The notes beneath the pieces are model-generated. The model was not told the origin of the DNA. It ran no database searches and saw only the letters and a list, made by a program, of their open reading frames with translations. Positions 11,115 through 22,235 of a DNA stretch of 64,000 bases are shown piece after piece. Source of the DNA: Theileria orientalis strain Shintoku (lineage: Eukaryota; Apicomplexa; Aconoidasida; Piroplasmida; Theileriidae); the NCBI RefSeq assembly GCF_000740895.1, contig NC_025260.1, positions 1,096,001 to 1,160,000 of the forward strand, given 5' to 3'. Within the stretch, counting starts at the first letter, position 1. Each line of letters opens with the position of its first letter. The translations under genes were made by a program, and so were the position numbers.

Positions 11115-12262
11115 ATGGCAGAGGTTGCTACGGACGCTAACCTGCAAGCCTGTGAATGTGGCTCCAAATGCGAGTTTTGTGATCCAGAAAATCAGAAAGG
11201 TAGGATTTACCACAGAATTAGGCAGTTGAGTGTTATAGAAGTCTTAACATAATGAATTTGATGATTTATACGTTTAATTAGCTAGATAAACTTTAAAATG
11301 TATTTTTATGGGATAATAAATCTATTTTATGGCATATTCATTGACTTATAACCTGATAGATTGAAGTATTATTCTAATTAATATGTTCAGAAATCGTTGA
11401 TTACGATGGATTGTCCGAGAACACGCCCACCTACATTAGGCACAACTTTATCAGAAAAGTGTTCACCATTGTTCTATGTCAAATACTAGTAAGTGCTATT
11501 CAAGAGTGTGTAGACAGATAAATCTGTATTGTGTTCAGTATGTTATCGTGCCATGTTATATATAAGATAATGTGCCTACAATTGATGTTTAACACTTGTG
11601 TTCAGTTCGCTTTCGGTCTCGTGTTGATTTGCTACAACATTAAGCCGGTAAAGAATTTTTTCGTGAGATACCCACTCTTCTCGTACTCTGTCACACTTCT
11701 ATACGTCATTTCCGTGGTAATAATCGGATGTGTGCCAGGGCTGACGCGAAATCCAACAGTCTCAGCGATTTGTATTTTGTACTTCACGCCGCTGGTGAGC
11801 ATCATGCTCACAGGCTACTGCTGCGCCTTCAGCTCAAAGGAGATAGGAATAGCACTGGGAATATCCGCGGTCCTCGTCGCAGGCCTCATTGCCTTTTCAT
11901 TCCAGACCAAATACGATTTCACAAGTTCGTTTTTCACGACTTTGGTTTTTGCATAACTATTAAAACTTCTATGTATTTAACATGATTATGCAGAATGGAC
12001 AGTTTTATTGGCTTTCGCTTCGTTGCAGTTCATAATGGCCGTTGGAATATGCGGGTTGATGAGAATAAGAGCAAAGTACATTGCCTTCTCAGCACTGGGC
12101 TCTGTTATCTTCTCAATCTGGATCATCGTGGATGTGCAGATGATCATAGGAGGAAACCACGTGTTGCAATTCACAGTCGATGAGTACATGTTTGCGTCAA
12201 TGTCGCTGTTTACAGATATCATAACAGTGTTCATGGACATACTGAGACTGGTTCATTTCTAA
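11115..12262 (+). CDS. BAX inhibitor-1/LFG (TMBIM) family membrane protein, array copy 1
   Basis: Four exons: 11115-11199, 11391-11488, 11606-11924 and 11994-12262, giving 256 residues. A short Cys-rich cytosolic head (MAEVATDANLQACECGSK) precedes 'TPTYIRHNFIRKVFTIVL', the standard entry of the family, then about seven hydrophobic helices. The C-terminus has 'IVDVQMIIGGN' and 'DEYMFASMSLFTDIITVF', the BI-1 signature with two conserved acidic residues. In bacterial YetJ and human BI-1 the equivalent Asp pair gates a pH-sensitive calcium leak. The protein likely sits in the ER or Golgi and modulates calcium and cell death. It is first of four same-strand paralogues. The intron positions are shared with copy 2, including the boundary after 'KYDFT'. 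Confidence 0.85.
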
Positions 12263-12866
12263 AGGAGACCACAAATTAGTCAAATTTGAGATAAAATTAT
12301 GTAAATCGCCACAGTTAATTTTTTGTTTTGTTGTTCATTTTATTTGTGGATAAATACAGGGTGTAAACACGGGTACAATGGGAAAGTTGTACAATGTGTA
12401 AGTGGAATAAGTGTATAATAGGATAAATTGAGCGGAGTAGAATAAAAAAAGTAAACAAATAAAAGGATTCCTAATTTAAAAAGATAAAAAGTAATGTGCA
12501 AATAAATAAACACTAAACTTTATAAAAAGGTATAGGAGTAAATAGGGATATAAGTAAAATAAAAAGTGGATAAATGTGTAGAAAAAACAGAGGTGGAATT
12601 TTCAAAAATATTAAATGTTGGAAATTTTAGATAGTAAATCTTTGCCAAAATTGAGAAAAACGAAGAATTAAGTATAAATAAAGCAAAAAATTTAAATAAT
12701 TGTTATTGGCAGTAGTAAGGACCGACATTCTATGGGGCCCAAGTAACAAACAGAATGCCAAATCGTGCCAATTGCAAATTCAGAATATTTTTTTCACCAC
12801 TTAAAAGGGAAGTATTTTAAAGATTGAACAACATCATAATTTATTTTCAATAATTGGATTTTAAAT
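12263..12866. other. AT-rich spacer within the BI-1 array
   Basis: These 604 bases contain A-rich stretches and a short GC-richer patch near 12720-12770. No reading frame continues into either neighbour, and no gene is seen. Confidence 0.5.
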
Positions 12867-14223
12867 ATGGCATCGTACATCCAGGACGAGGCCGGAACGG
12901 CCGGATACTATGATCCAGAAAAAAGTAAGTGGAAACTGAGTAGATAAAAGAGCAGCTACGAATAAGAATATATAGCAATTAACTCAGATATATTTTAATA
13001 TCTGAAGATACATTTATATGGTTTTTGTGCACATTGTTCACCGTGGCAATTACCAGATCGGTAGATACGTAAATGTATCTGCGACACTGGTTTTCAACTC
13101 AGCACTTATCATGAATTATTGTAGATGAAATGGGAGACCACTACAGACTATCTGAAACCACGCCGATGTATGTGAGACACGGCTTCGTGAGAAAGGTGTT
13201 CCTCATCGTGTTTCTCCAACTACTGGTAAGTCACACTCCTGTTATAGTATTGAGAACGCTGGCTTACAAGTCATTTGGCCGTTACTAGCTATGCTAAACA
13301 CGTAAACGTTGACGAAACCTTATGTAGTCTAGTTTATAAAAGAATTATTCTGTGAACTGTCATAAGGATAATGAGTAGATATAGATAGTTTTAGTCACAT
13401 AAACTCTGGTACTGATACTAATATGTAGTTCTCTTTCGGATTTATGCTATTTGCCTACTTCGTGACTCCAGTAAGGGAGTTCTTTATAAGGGTGCCCTAT
13501 CTGGGATACGCAGGGGCAATTGCCTTCTTTATCGCTTCACTGGTTATCAGCTGCAAGCCAGACCTCGTGAGGACTAAGACGTCCTCGACAGTGGCGCTGA
13601 TGCTGATGACCCCCTGCATGGCCCTGATGCTAACGACATTCTGCTGCCACTTCCAGTCGATAGAGATTGCAATAGCAGCCGGCGTCACGACGCTGGTGGT
13701 GGGACTTTTAGGACTGCTGGCACTCCAGACCAAATACGATTTCACAAGTACGTTTTATCGCGACAGTAGTTATCGTTAGTTGTGTAACGCTTATGCTACT
13801 GTTAGAATAAACTAGATGTTCATAACAACCTTCACATTGGCATTGAAATTAACTTTTCATACCATATATTACCTTTACAATGACACCAGACATTTTATAA
13901 GTAATAACTACCAAACATAATTATGACTAATTGCCAATTTAGGCTGGCTGAGCTACATGATCATCGTTGGTGTGGTATTCTTCGTATTCGTGCTCATCAG
14001 CTTCTTCTTCATGACGAAGATACTGTACCTGGTGATCTCGGCAATCGGATGCGTCATAGTCTCAATCTACATCTTAATAGACATCCAGATGATCATGGGA
14101 GGAAAGAGGAAGTACCAGTTCACAGTCGACGACTACTGCCTGGCCTCAATCATCCTCTACTCTGACATCATCACGCTGTTCATGGACATCCTCAGAATAG
14201 TCTCAGCGTCAAGCAGTGTATAG
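12867..14223 (+). CDS. BAX inhibitor-1/LFG family membrane protein, array copy 2
   Basis: Four exons: 12867-12924, 13125-13225, 13429-13747 and 13943-14223, giving 252 residues. The head is short ('[19 protein letters not shown]'), followed by '[18 protein letters not shown]', multiple hydrophobic helices, and the signature '[16 protein letters not shown]' with '[18 protein letters not shown]'. Exon structure equals that of copy 1. Its last intron (13748-13942) is almost identical to the matching intron of copy 4, although the flanking exons are diverged. Role as for the family: an ER/Golgi-type multi-pass protein linked to calcium handling and survival. In Theileria such proteins could matter for parasite or host-cell survival, but nothing here shows export. 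Confidence 0.85.
13748..13942 (+). repeat. Intron shared with BI-1 copy 4
   Basis: This 195-base intron of BI-1 copy 2 differs from 16857-17051 by roughly eight substitutions and no length change by my count. Identity starts about 20 bases inside the upstream exon and stops within a few bases of the acceptor. Confidence 0.9.
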
Positions 14224-14613
14224 TAGTAATTTAAATACGTTAAGAATGCATATACGTGAGTAAGAGTATAGTGCGTGAATGTATAACCATAGAAGAAAAT
14301 AATGAGGGACGTGTAGGTAGCCGAGACAAAGATTCCGTAAATTTATCGATAATTGGAGATTGTGTGAACGCACATTTGAGTATATAAGCTGCGAATGAGT
14401 TCGGAATTAATATATCTGAGTGTGGGTGACAGTAAAAAAAAAGGAGTCAAGTACAGGCGTCTTGTCTCGAAGTTAATAATGAGATTCCGACAATAAAAAG
14501 TAAAGAGTTGAAATAATTTTGAAAAAATAAAATTGTTAAAGTTATTTTATTAAATTATGGACTAATAGTATAAAAAACACACAGTTAAAAACATTTGGTA
14601 GAGAAACACAAAA
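14224..14613. other. Spacer between BI-1 copies 2 and 3
   Basis: These 390 AT-rich bases contain an A-run near 14435 and no recognisable gene. Confidence 0.5.
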
Positions 14614-15851
14614 ATGGATTCGTCAGAAGTGGACGGACGAGTCAACGTCAATACAACATGCCGAGATAATTTAAGCAAATCAATAAGCGAAGAATTAAAT
14701 AGATCTATTAGTGAAGAAACTGTGAGTGAAGAGAACAAAGAAGTAAAGGAGGAAACACTCGTAGAGAAAAGAGACTCGGAACATAGTATGGAGGTTAAAA
14801 GTAAGGCCAGTGAGACCAAAAGTGAAGTTTCAAGGGTAGCTGAAGTGGTAAACGAAATTCAAGAAATTCACGGTGAATACGATGAAGAAATGAGTAACTA
14901 ATAAATACTTTAGCAGTTATTGTAACAGACAGTGGTCGGGTACTTTAACCATATAGGTAGTTAAAACGACAGTTAAACGAATACACATCACTGATAAGTA
15001 ATCATAAAATGGGCTAAATAGTCACAAGCAGCACTAATGTCACAATTGTAACGTAGATTCCGTGGATCACAGTTACGTACTGAGCGAGCAAACGCCAGCA
15101 GGGGTCAAGAACGTATTCGTCAGGAAAGTCCTCTTCATTTTCATTATTGAAGCAATCATTTCGCTGGTCGGAAGCACGTTCCTGTTCATGCTCGAATCGA
15201 GAGTTTTCTTCGAGAAAAACTGGTACCTGGGAGTAGTGGCAATTGGAATCATATTCATATTCGGAATAGTGGTGGCGGCAAAGCGGGAAATTGTCAAAAA
15301 CAGAACGGTGCGCTGGGTGTCTGTTCCGATTGGGTTGATTTTGATCATACTTGCCATCACCTGCTTGAACTCGGTTCTAATAACCGCGGAACTGATTCTA
15401 TCCCATTTCGTCGTCGATATGGTGTTCATAGTGGCGATATTCTTTACATTCCAGAAGAAAGTGGCGTTTACGAGTAAGTAAAACTTAATAGTTATCTGTG
15501 GCCCAAATAGTTACTAAATTGGAAACTTTGACTTAACTCGTCTTAGGTGTGTACGGTATCGGATTCGTTGTTGCATTGCTGATTTTGGGATACGGCATAG
15601 TAGGAATACTCTTAGCCTACAGGCACTGGGAATACGCAATTTCGGCGCTCGCGGGATCCGCAATTGCCCTCTACGTCGCGATTGACATTAGACTGATTGT
15701 TAACGGAAATAAAAGAGAAAAGTATACAGTCGGAGAATACGGAGCTGTGATACTCCTATTGTACATAGATTACATAGTCAGAATCGTGGACGGCTTTAAA
15801 AGCATTTGCTCCAGAAAAAAGGAGTCAAAAGACGAGATTCTAGAGAGTTAA
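14614..15851 (+). CDS. BAX inhibitor-1/LFG family membrane protein, diverged array copy 3 with acidic head
   Basis: Three exons: 14614-14893, 15057-15473 and 15547-15851, giving 333 residues. The first exon encodes about 93 residues of highly charged Glu/Ser/Lys-rich sequence ('SEENKEVKEETLVEK'), unlike the short heads of copies 1 and 2. The membrane part keeps 'NVFVRKVLFIFII' and the C-terminal pair 'AIDIRLIVNGNKREKYTV' and 'LLYIDYIVRIV', so the acidic sensor residues remain although GG became NG. The intron that splits the first helix in copies 1 and 2 is absent. It is the most diverged copy and ends in a Lys/Glu-rich tail. The charged head suggests a cytosolic interaction domain or phosphorylation target, which is inference. 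Confidence 0.75.
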
Positions 15852-16107
15852 TTTGCCCTATAATGTGTTGACATACTTGAGTGTTTTTGAAACTGGCGAC
15901 AGAAAACAAGCACAAATTCGTAAATATATTTAAATTATTGCTACAGAGTTGGTGAAAACATCCTCGTCTGGGCCTTAAATAGATTCAAGTACAGTTAAGT
16001 ACACACCACTTAAAAAATTAATTTCGTATCATTGCACATACATATCTGTAATATTAAGCACATTGTACTATTTTCAACTGTAAAACGTTAAATTATTGCT
16101 ATCAACC

Positions 16108-17323
16108 ATGGATTCTGCCGCTAAAAGTGAAACGGTCGTCGTTCCTACCAGTTCGAAGGACTTGGACACTGACGCCACCGCTAAAACCTATTCGAGTTTC
16201 CACTCCATAGTATCTCCCGAGAATAGCACTCTAGAAGCTGACGATGCTGAGCCTAATAAGGATTTAGACCCCGAGAAAAGTACCAAATACTTATACTTAC
16301 TATCATGAATGTGTACTGTTTATGATTACTTTAAACACCAATGTTATCGTTTTCGCACGATAACTTGTTTATAATGACGTATAGAGGCACTAATTATCTG
16401 TGACTTCGCTATTTAAACTCGCTAATATGGCTTTAGGTGACGTCAACGACGAGTTTATTCTGACTGGAACTACGCCGACCTACATTAGGCACAGATTTGC
16501 ACGCAAAGTGTTCCTAACTGTGCTTATTCAACTTATTTTTACCTTTAGCTTCCTGTTAACTGTGTATCTAATCGAGGCCTCGAGAAACTTCTTCAAAGAA
16601 ATGCCATACCTCGGCATTGCTGGCGGTGTTATATTCATCGTACTCTTAATCGCTCTGGCTTGTAAGCCTGCCATTGCTCGACACAGGGTGGGCGGGGTTG
16701 CAATCAGCGTGACAATAACCATCGCCCTCACTTTACTTGCAACAACGGCGGCCTGCTACTACAATATTGCAGAGATTTTGGGTGCCATGGGCACGACCTT
16801 GTTTGTGACCTTATGCTTAACGATCTTTGCAATACAGACCAAATACGATTTCACAAGTACGTTTTATCGCGACAGTAGTTAACGTTAGTTGTGTAACGCT
16901 TATGCTACTGTTAGAATAAACTAGATGTTCATAACAACTATCACATTCGCATTGAAATTAACTTTTCATACCATATATTATTTTTACAATGACACTAGAC
17001 ATTTTATAAGTAATAACTACCAAACATAATTCTGACTAATTGCCAATTTAGGCTGGATTGGATACTTGCTTGTTCTAAGTTGCTGCTTGCTTGCCTTTGG
17101 AATATTTGCTTTTCTGATCAGATCCACTGTCGTAAGGCTGGTCGTTTCTGGACTTGGCACCTTACTCGTCTGTTTTTACATTATCCTGGACGTCCAGCTC
17201 ATCATGGGTGGGAAGCGCAAGCATCAATTCAGCGTGGATGACTACCACTTCGCCTCCATTGTGCTATACTCGGACATTGTTACGCTCTTTTTAAGGCTGC
17301 TCAGCTTAATAGGAGGAAAGTAA
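16108..17323 (+). CDS. BAX inhibitor-1/LFG family membrane protein, array copy 4
   Basis: Three exons: 16108-16279, 16437-16856 and 17052-17323, giving 287 residues. The first exon encodes a 57-residue Ser/Thr/Asp-rich head ending in 'DPEK', the same word that ends exon 1 of copy 2. Then 'TPTYIRHRFARKVFLTVL', seven hydrophobic segments, and 'ILDVQLIMGGKRKHQF' with 'DDYHFASIVLYSDIVTLF'. Like copy 3 it lacks the intron in the first helix. Its last intron (16857-17051) is about 96% identical to that of copy 2. I start at the ATG at 16108 ('MDSAAKSE'); an upstream in-frame non-ATG codon was ignored. Confidence 0.83.
16857..17051 (+). repeat. Intron shared with BI-1 copy 2
   Basis: Partner of 13748-13942. 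It has the same length (195 bases) and about 96% identity, while the exons on both sides are clearly diverged. Confidence 0.9.
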
Positions 17324-17576
17324 CACTCTTAATTCTTTTCAAATCTTTCCTTAAAAACATAGTAGACAATGTACTCTAATTTTATCTAAAACGTTACGTA
17401 TAATGCCAGTTAACATATATATTTATTTTATACGCTGAATATATTCACGGGTTCATGTGTATATTTATCTAAAACGCTACTCATGTTCAGAGGCGCACAT
17501 GTAAACGTTAAGTCTATGTTTCTATTTGCGAGCTAACGTGGATGTTTGCGCTGACTTGTATGTACTTTTGAATAGA

Positions 17577-20500
17577 TTAATGTTGCATCTGCTTATAGTA
17601 CTGCTCAAGTGACATTGTTTCCTTCGTGTGCTTTATCAACTGTCCGTTCACTGGCACGTATGACACCTCGTTGACCAAGTTGGCCCGCTGCATTACGTTT
17701 CCGTCGTCGTACTGGACCACGTTCTGGTTGCGCGAGTTGTTCGCCAGGTTCGTGTATATTGGATAGTTGATCATTCTGTTGTTATACTTGTCTGCGACGC
17801 TCGATACGTTAATGCTGGTCGCCCCCGCGTTTCCGCCTCTGTAGCCGTCGTAGTATCCCACTTGACTGCTTGCGCTGCTGCCTCCGTTGTACACGCTGCC
17901 GCCGCCGTACCCGCTGACGTACCCACAGTCGTACGTGCTGTTACTGCCGTGTCCTCCGTTGTACGGGTTTAACTGGTTACTTGTGCTTCCTATTCTCGTG
18001 CCAGTGCTGATTCCTCCGTGCGTTATGTTACTGATGTTCACTGACCCCGTGTTGCTTCCGCTGGTGCCACTAACGGTGGTGCCCCCGAACGTGTAGTCGT
18101 TGCCGCTGCAACTCATGTTATCCGCTGTGCTGGTTCCTCCGTCGTTGCTGTGTGCGTACCTCCTCGTCCTACTGCCGCTAAAGTTCATCGTGCATCCTGC
18201 GACTCCGTTGTCGCGACTGGTACTCCCAGTCACATCGACCACGTTAAACGTCGTGCCGCTGTTCACTGTACTTGTGTTCATGTTGCCGCTGCCCAGGTTC
18301 GTCGTTAAATTATTGGCGGTCGTTAAGTTATGGGCGGTCGTTAAGTTATGGGCGGTCATGTTACAGCCAGTGTTATTGTTGCCACTGTAACCAACGTTGC
18401 CGCCACTCATGTTACCGTTGCTCATGTTAGACGTCAGGTTACCGGTGGTGGTGCCACCAATTGTAACGCTCATGTTTCTTGCGCCGTTGGCGTACCCGTT
18501 GCTGTTAACGTTGCTGGCGCTGCTGACGCTGCTCATGTTATCGCTCATCTCATAGCTCGTTTCATTCATGTTCTCGCTGCCTTCAAAGCCTCCGTTGCTC
18601 ACGTGGCTGGCGCCGAAGCTGTACGTGCTGTTCAAACTGTGGCCATCGTCGCCCATGTAGCCACTGTTGCTCACGTTGCTCGCACGGCCAGTGTTGACGT
18701 TGCTGCCGTTCGACACGTTACTGCGCGCACTCATGTTACCTCCAAAACCACAGCCCATGTTGTTGACACCAGTGCCTAATATTTTGCTCTCTATCATGCT
18801 CAGGATGAAGTTTAGCTTGTTCTCCAGGTTCTTGTTTTTCAACACCTCGGACATCCCCTCCGACCCAACCTCTGCAGTCAACAGGTCAAAGTGTCCTGCG
18901 TTGTTCGTGTTCAGGTTGTTCAGGAACTCGTTGTACTTGATGATCACCTGGTCCAGCTTCAGCGACATCGTGTCGTTCTTCGCCTTCAACTCGTTCATCG
19001 TCGCGCTCATCGTGTCGTGGTAGTCCTTGTTGATCCTTGCGATGATCGTGTTGTACTCGTTGGTGATGTTTTCCTTGAACTGGTTGAACTCCTCGTTGAT
19101 GCTTCCGTTGATCGTGTTCATGTTTTCTATCAGCTTACTCACGTTCGTGCTCAGCTTACTGTTGACTCCCTTCACCAGCGTGTGCAGGTTACTGTGCAGC
19201 TCCTCCGTGATCGTCGCGTTGATTCCGTTGATGTTTTCGTTCAGCTTCGCTATGTTCTCAGTCGTGCTTCTGTACTGTGCGTTGATGTAGTTGTTCTGCT
19301 CCTCCAGGTTTACGCTCTGCTCGTTGATCAGCTTCAGTTGCTGCTCTATTCTTTCGTTGATGTAGTTGTTGTGTTTTTCCACCAAACTACTGTGGTTTTC
19401 CATGTGATTGTCAAAGTTTACCTTCTGGTCGTCCCTCATTTCATTGATTCTGGTCTCCATCATGTTATTGTGTTCGTCTATCAGGCCGTTGTAGTCGTCG
19501 ATCTTGTCGTTCAGCAGGTTATTGTAGTCGTCCAGCTTTTCGTTCATCAGCGTGTTGTACTCCTCCAGCTTCTCATTCACTGCCTCCGTCAGGGCTCTGC
19601 TGTGCTCCTCCAGCGCCCTTTCCATCAGACTTCTCTGTTCTGACAAACTCGTGTTCACCATTGTGATAAGCTCTCCTATCTTCAGCTCCATCTGGTTATT
19701 CTGCTCCGATATCTTACTTTCTATCATGTTATTCTGATCTGTGATTCTATTCTCGATCAGGTTGTGGCAGTTGATAATCTTCTCGTCCAGACTCGTGTTA
19801 AGCATTCCGTTGTGCTCCGACAGGCTACTGTTGATCATGTCTCCGTGACCTGAGAGGCTGCTGTGCACTTGCGTCTTGTGGTCGCTCAAACTCGTGTTCA
19901 GCAGACGCATCTGCTCCGTCAGACTTGCGTTGATGAGGTTGTTCTGTCTTTCTATCAGGTCACTTATGAACGTGTTGTGCTCCTTCAGGTTCTCGCTCAT
20001 GAAGTTGTTCTGCTCCTTCAGGCTACTCGTGATTATGTTATTGCTGTCGTTAAGTCTGTCGTTGAGCACTACGTTCTGCTCATTTATGTACGTGTTATGG
20101 TCGGTGATCAGCGTCTTCTGCTGGTTAAGTATTTCGTGGAGCAGTAGGTTCTGCTGTTCTATCAGGTTCTTCAGCTGCTCCCTCAGGTTATTGTTGATGA
20201 TGTTATTGTTCTCCGTCAACCTGTCGTTCAGCCTCTCGTTAATGATGTTATTGTTTTCCGTCAGCCTATCGTCCAGTCTGCTGTTAAACAGGTTATTCTG
20301 CTCGTTGATCAGGTTACTCTGCTCCGACAGCTTATTTTGTATCAGGTTATTCTGCTCCGTGAATATGTTGTTAAGCTTACTGTTCAGTATGTTGTTCAGC
20401 TTCGTGTTAAGTATGTTGTTGTACTGCTTCATTTTTTCGTCCAGCTGCAGGTTATGCTCGTTGATCTTCTCGTTAAGCATGTTGTTCTGCTCATTGATCT

Positions 20501-21777
20501 TGTTTTCCAGAATAATGTTGTGCTGATTAATGTAATTGTTCAGGTGGTGCTCCAGGTTATTCTGCTGTTCAATCAGGTTGTTCTGCTGTTGCAGGTTCAT
20601 AAACTGCTGCTTGAACAGGTAGTTTACCTTCTCGTCTATCAGGTTCTGCTTTCCTGCCGTCTCCTCCTTGCTGAACGGGTCATCCCACGCTTTCATGTCC
20701 TTGTTAATTATGGCAGGGACCATCGCCGGCACAACGTTCTGCTGACTTGTCGTCGCTAGGCTCGCGTTATTATACATCAACATGTTCTGCAGGTTATTAA
20801 ATTTCTTGTTGATCATCTCCTCTAACTCATTCGCATTAATATTCACGTTATTGGAGGGTGTTAAGATTGCATTAGTACTCAAAGGCCCAGATGTCGTCAT
20901 CAAACTATTAGTATTTAAGGCTGTCGTCGCATTCGTGTTGCTTGCGTTAGTCGTCAATGGCCCAATTGCGTTCAAATTAGTGCCAGTAGTTAAATTATTG
21001 GCGGTGGACATATTGGTGGCAGTGGTCAAGTTAGTGGTGGGAGTTAAATTAGTGGCAGTAGTAAGGTTATTAGCAGTGGTCAAGTTAGTGGTGGGAGTTA
21101 AATTAGTGGCGGTGGGCGTTGTAAGCATTGCAGATGCGCTTGTGAGAGTGGTACTACTTACTGGTTCCGTAGTAATCTGGTTGCTTGTCTCCACGTTTGA
21201 CGTGGGTGAGGACGTATCGTTTCCGGCATTGGCTGTAGCGTTTCTGGCCGTGTTGTCTAGCGGATAGTCGTCGGAGAAAATCGATACGTTTGAGTTCGTG
21301 GAGTTTAAATATCGTATTATCGGCTTTTTTAAATCGTTGTAGTCTCGTATGATCCTCTCGTTCCTCTCAGTCGTGACACTCGGTTCCCCGTCTACGTCGC
21401 TCGTAGGTTCGTTGCCTTCTTCAGTCTCCAGGTGCCTGTCGACCCTGTCGTTCCTCTTCTTATGGAAAATGTTAAACAGGTTCTTATTTTTACTTCTCGA
21501 GGATCCTTCGTTGTTCGTTTCTATTGATGCCCTCTCCTTCAGGATAAACTTGTCGATTTCTCCATCCTCTTTAAACACTGCAACCATCTCCTTCAAGTGG
21601 TCGTCACTCTGGCCTAAACATTTAGTTAGGTTTGGGTTTCAATAAATGTAAATTAAATATGCTAAAATAACACTACTTCTACCATTTCATCAAGGTATTT
21701 ACTGCTTTAACACATGTGTGTATATATTCTAATTAATTACCTGAATGATTATTAGATAATCTTGTGTTTGACGGCAT
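17577..21777 (-). CDS. Large Asn-rich coiled-coil protein, function unknown
   Basis: Two exons on the minus strand: 21741-21777, starting at the ATG at 21777 ('MPSNTRLSNNHSG'), and 17577-21613, giving 1357 residues. The small first exon was found by its GT-AG junction, which restores an in-frame start; the long frame itself begins only with a TTG. Regions in order: a charged head with 'KEDGEIDKFILKERAS' and a Lys/Arg cluster; a Thr/Asn/Leu-rich segment at about residues 120-270 of repeated 'TTNLTT'; a long coiled coil at about 330-950 built from 'EQNNLINEKL'-type repeats; and a Gly/Ser/Asn-rich tail with 'NLTTAHNLTT' repeats ending in 'LEQYYKQMQH'. No signal peptide or membrane segment is seen. 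It could be a cytoskeletal or scaffold protein. I do not recognise a family. Confidence 0.7.
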
Positions 21778-22235
21778 TTTCAAGTAAATCGCTTCAAAAA
21801 CAACTTATAAAATTTTAAAATTCATTTTTAAAGTATTTGCAGTTAAAAAACTAGATCAAATTTACGATTAATGGCAAGACTAATTCAGAAAGCTCGATTT
21901 CAAGATTCTACCCAAATATGACAAAAACTTTTTAAACAAAATATTAAAAATGTAACAAAATAGAATTATAACTTAAATATTTCTGGTATATTGATACAAG
22001 ACTGTGTTCTGGCCAATTTTTTTGCCAATTTTTTCAAATGTGCAACTATATGCACTAGCTAAAAATACATCAGTATTAATAAGATTCCATGCTAAAAAAT
22101 AAATAATATACAATTTGAGATCTATGGAATCGATGAAATCTTAAATTAGTACTGATATTCGCAGTTTAAAAAATGACATCCTCACAACATACTATCTACA
22201 ACAACCGCCGCCATCCATAAATATATTTTTATATA
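21778..22235. other. Divergent promoter region
   Basis: These 458 very AT-rich bases separate two divergently oriented genes, so they should hold both promoters. No motif is clear enough to call. Confidence 0.5.

Noticed and set aside
18891..19643. 250-codon Val/Leu-rich frame antisense to the coiled-coil protein
   Set aside because: Its composition mirrors the repeated Asn/Glu/Leu codons of the opposite strand, and it has no independent signal.
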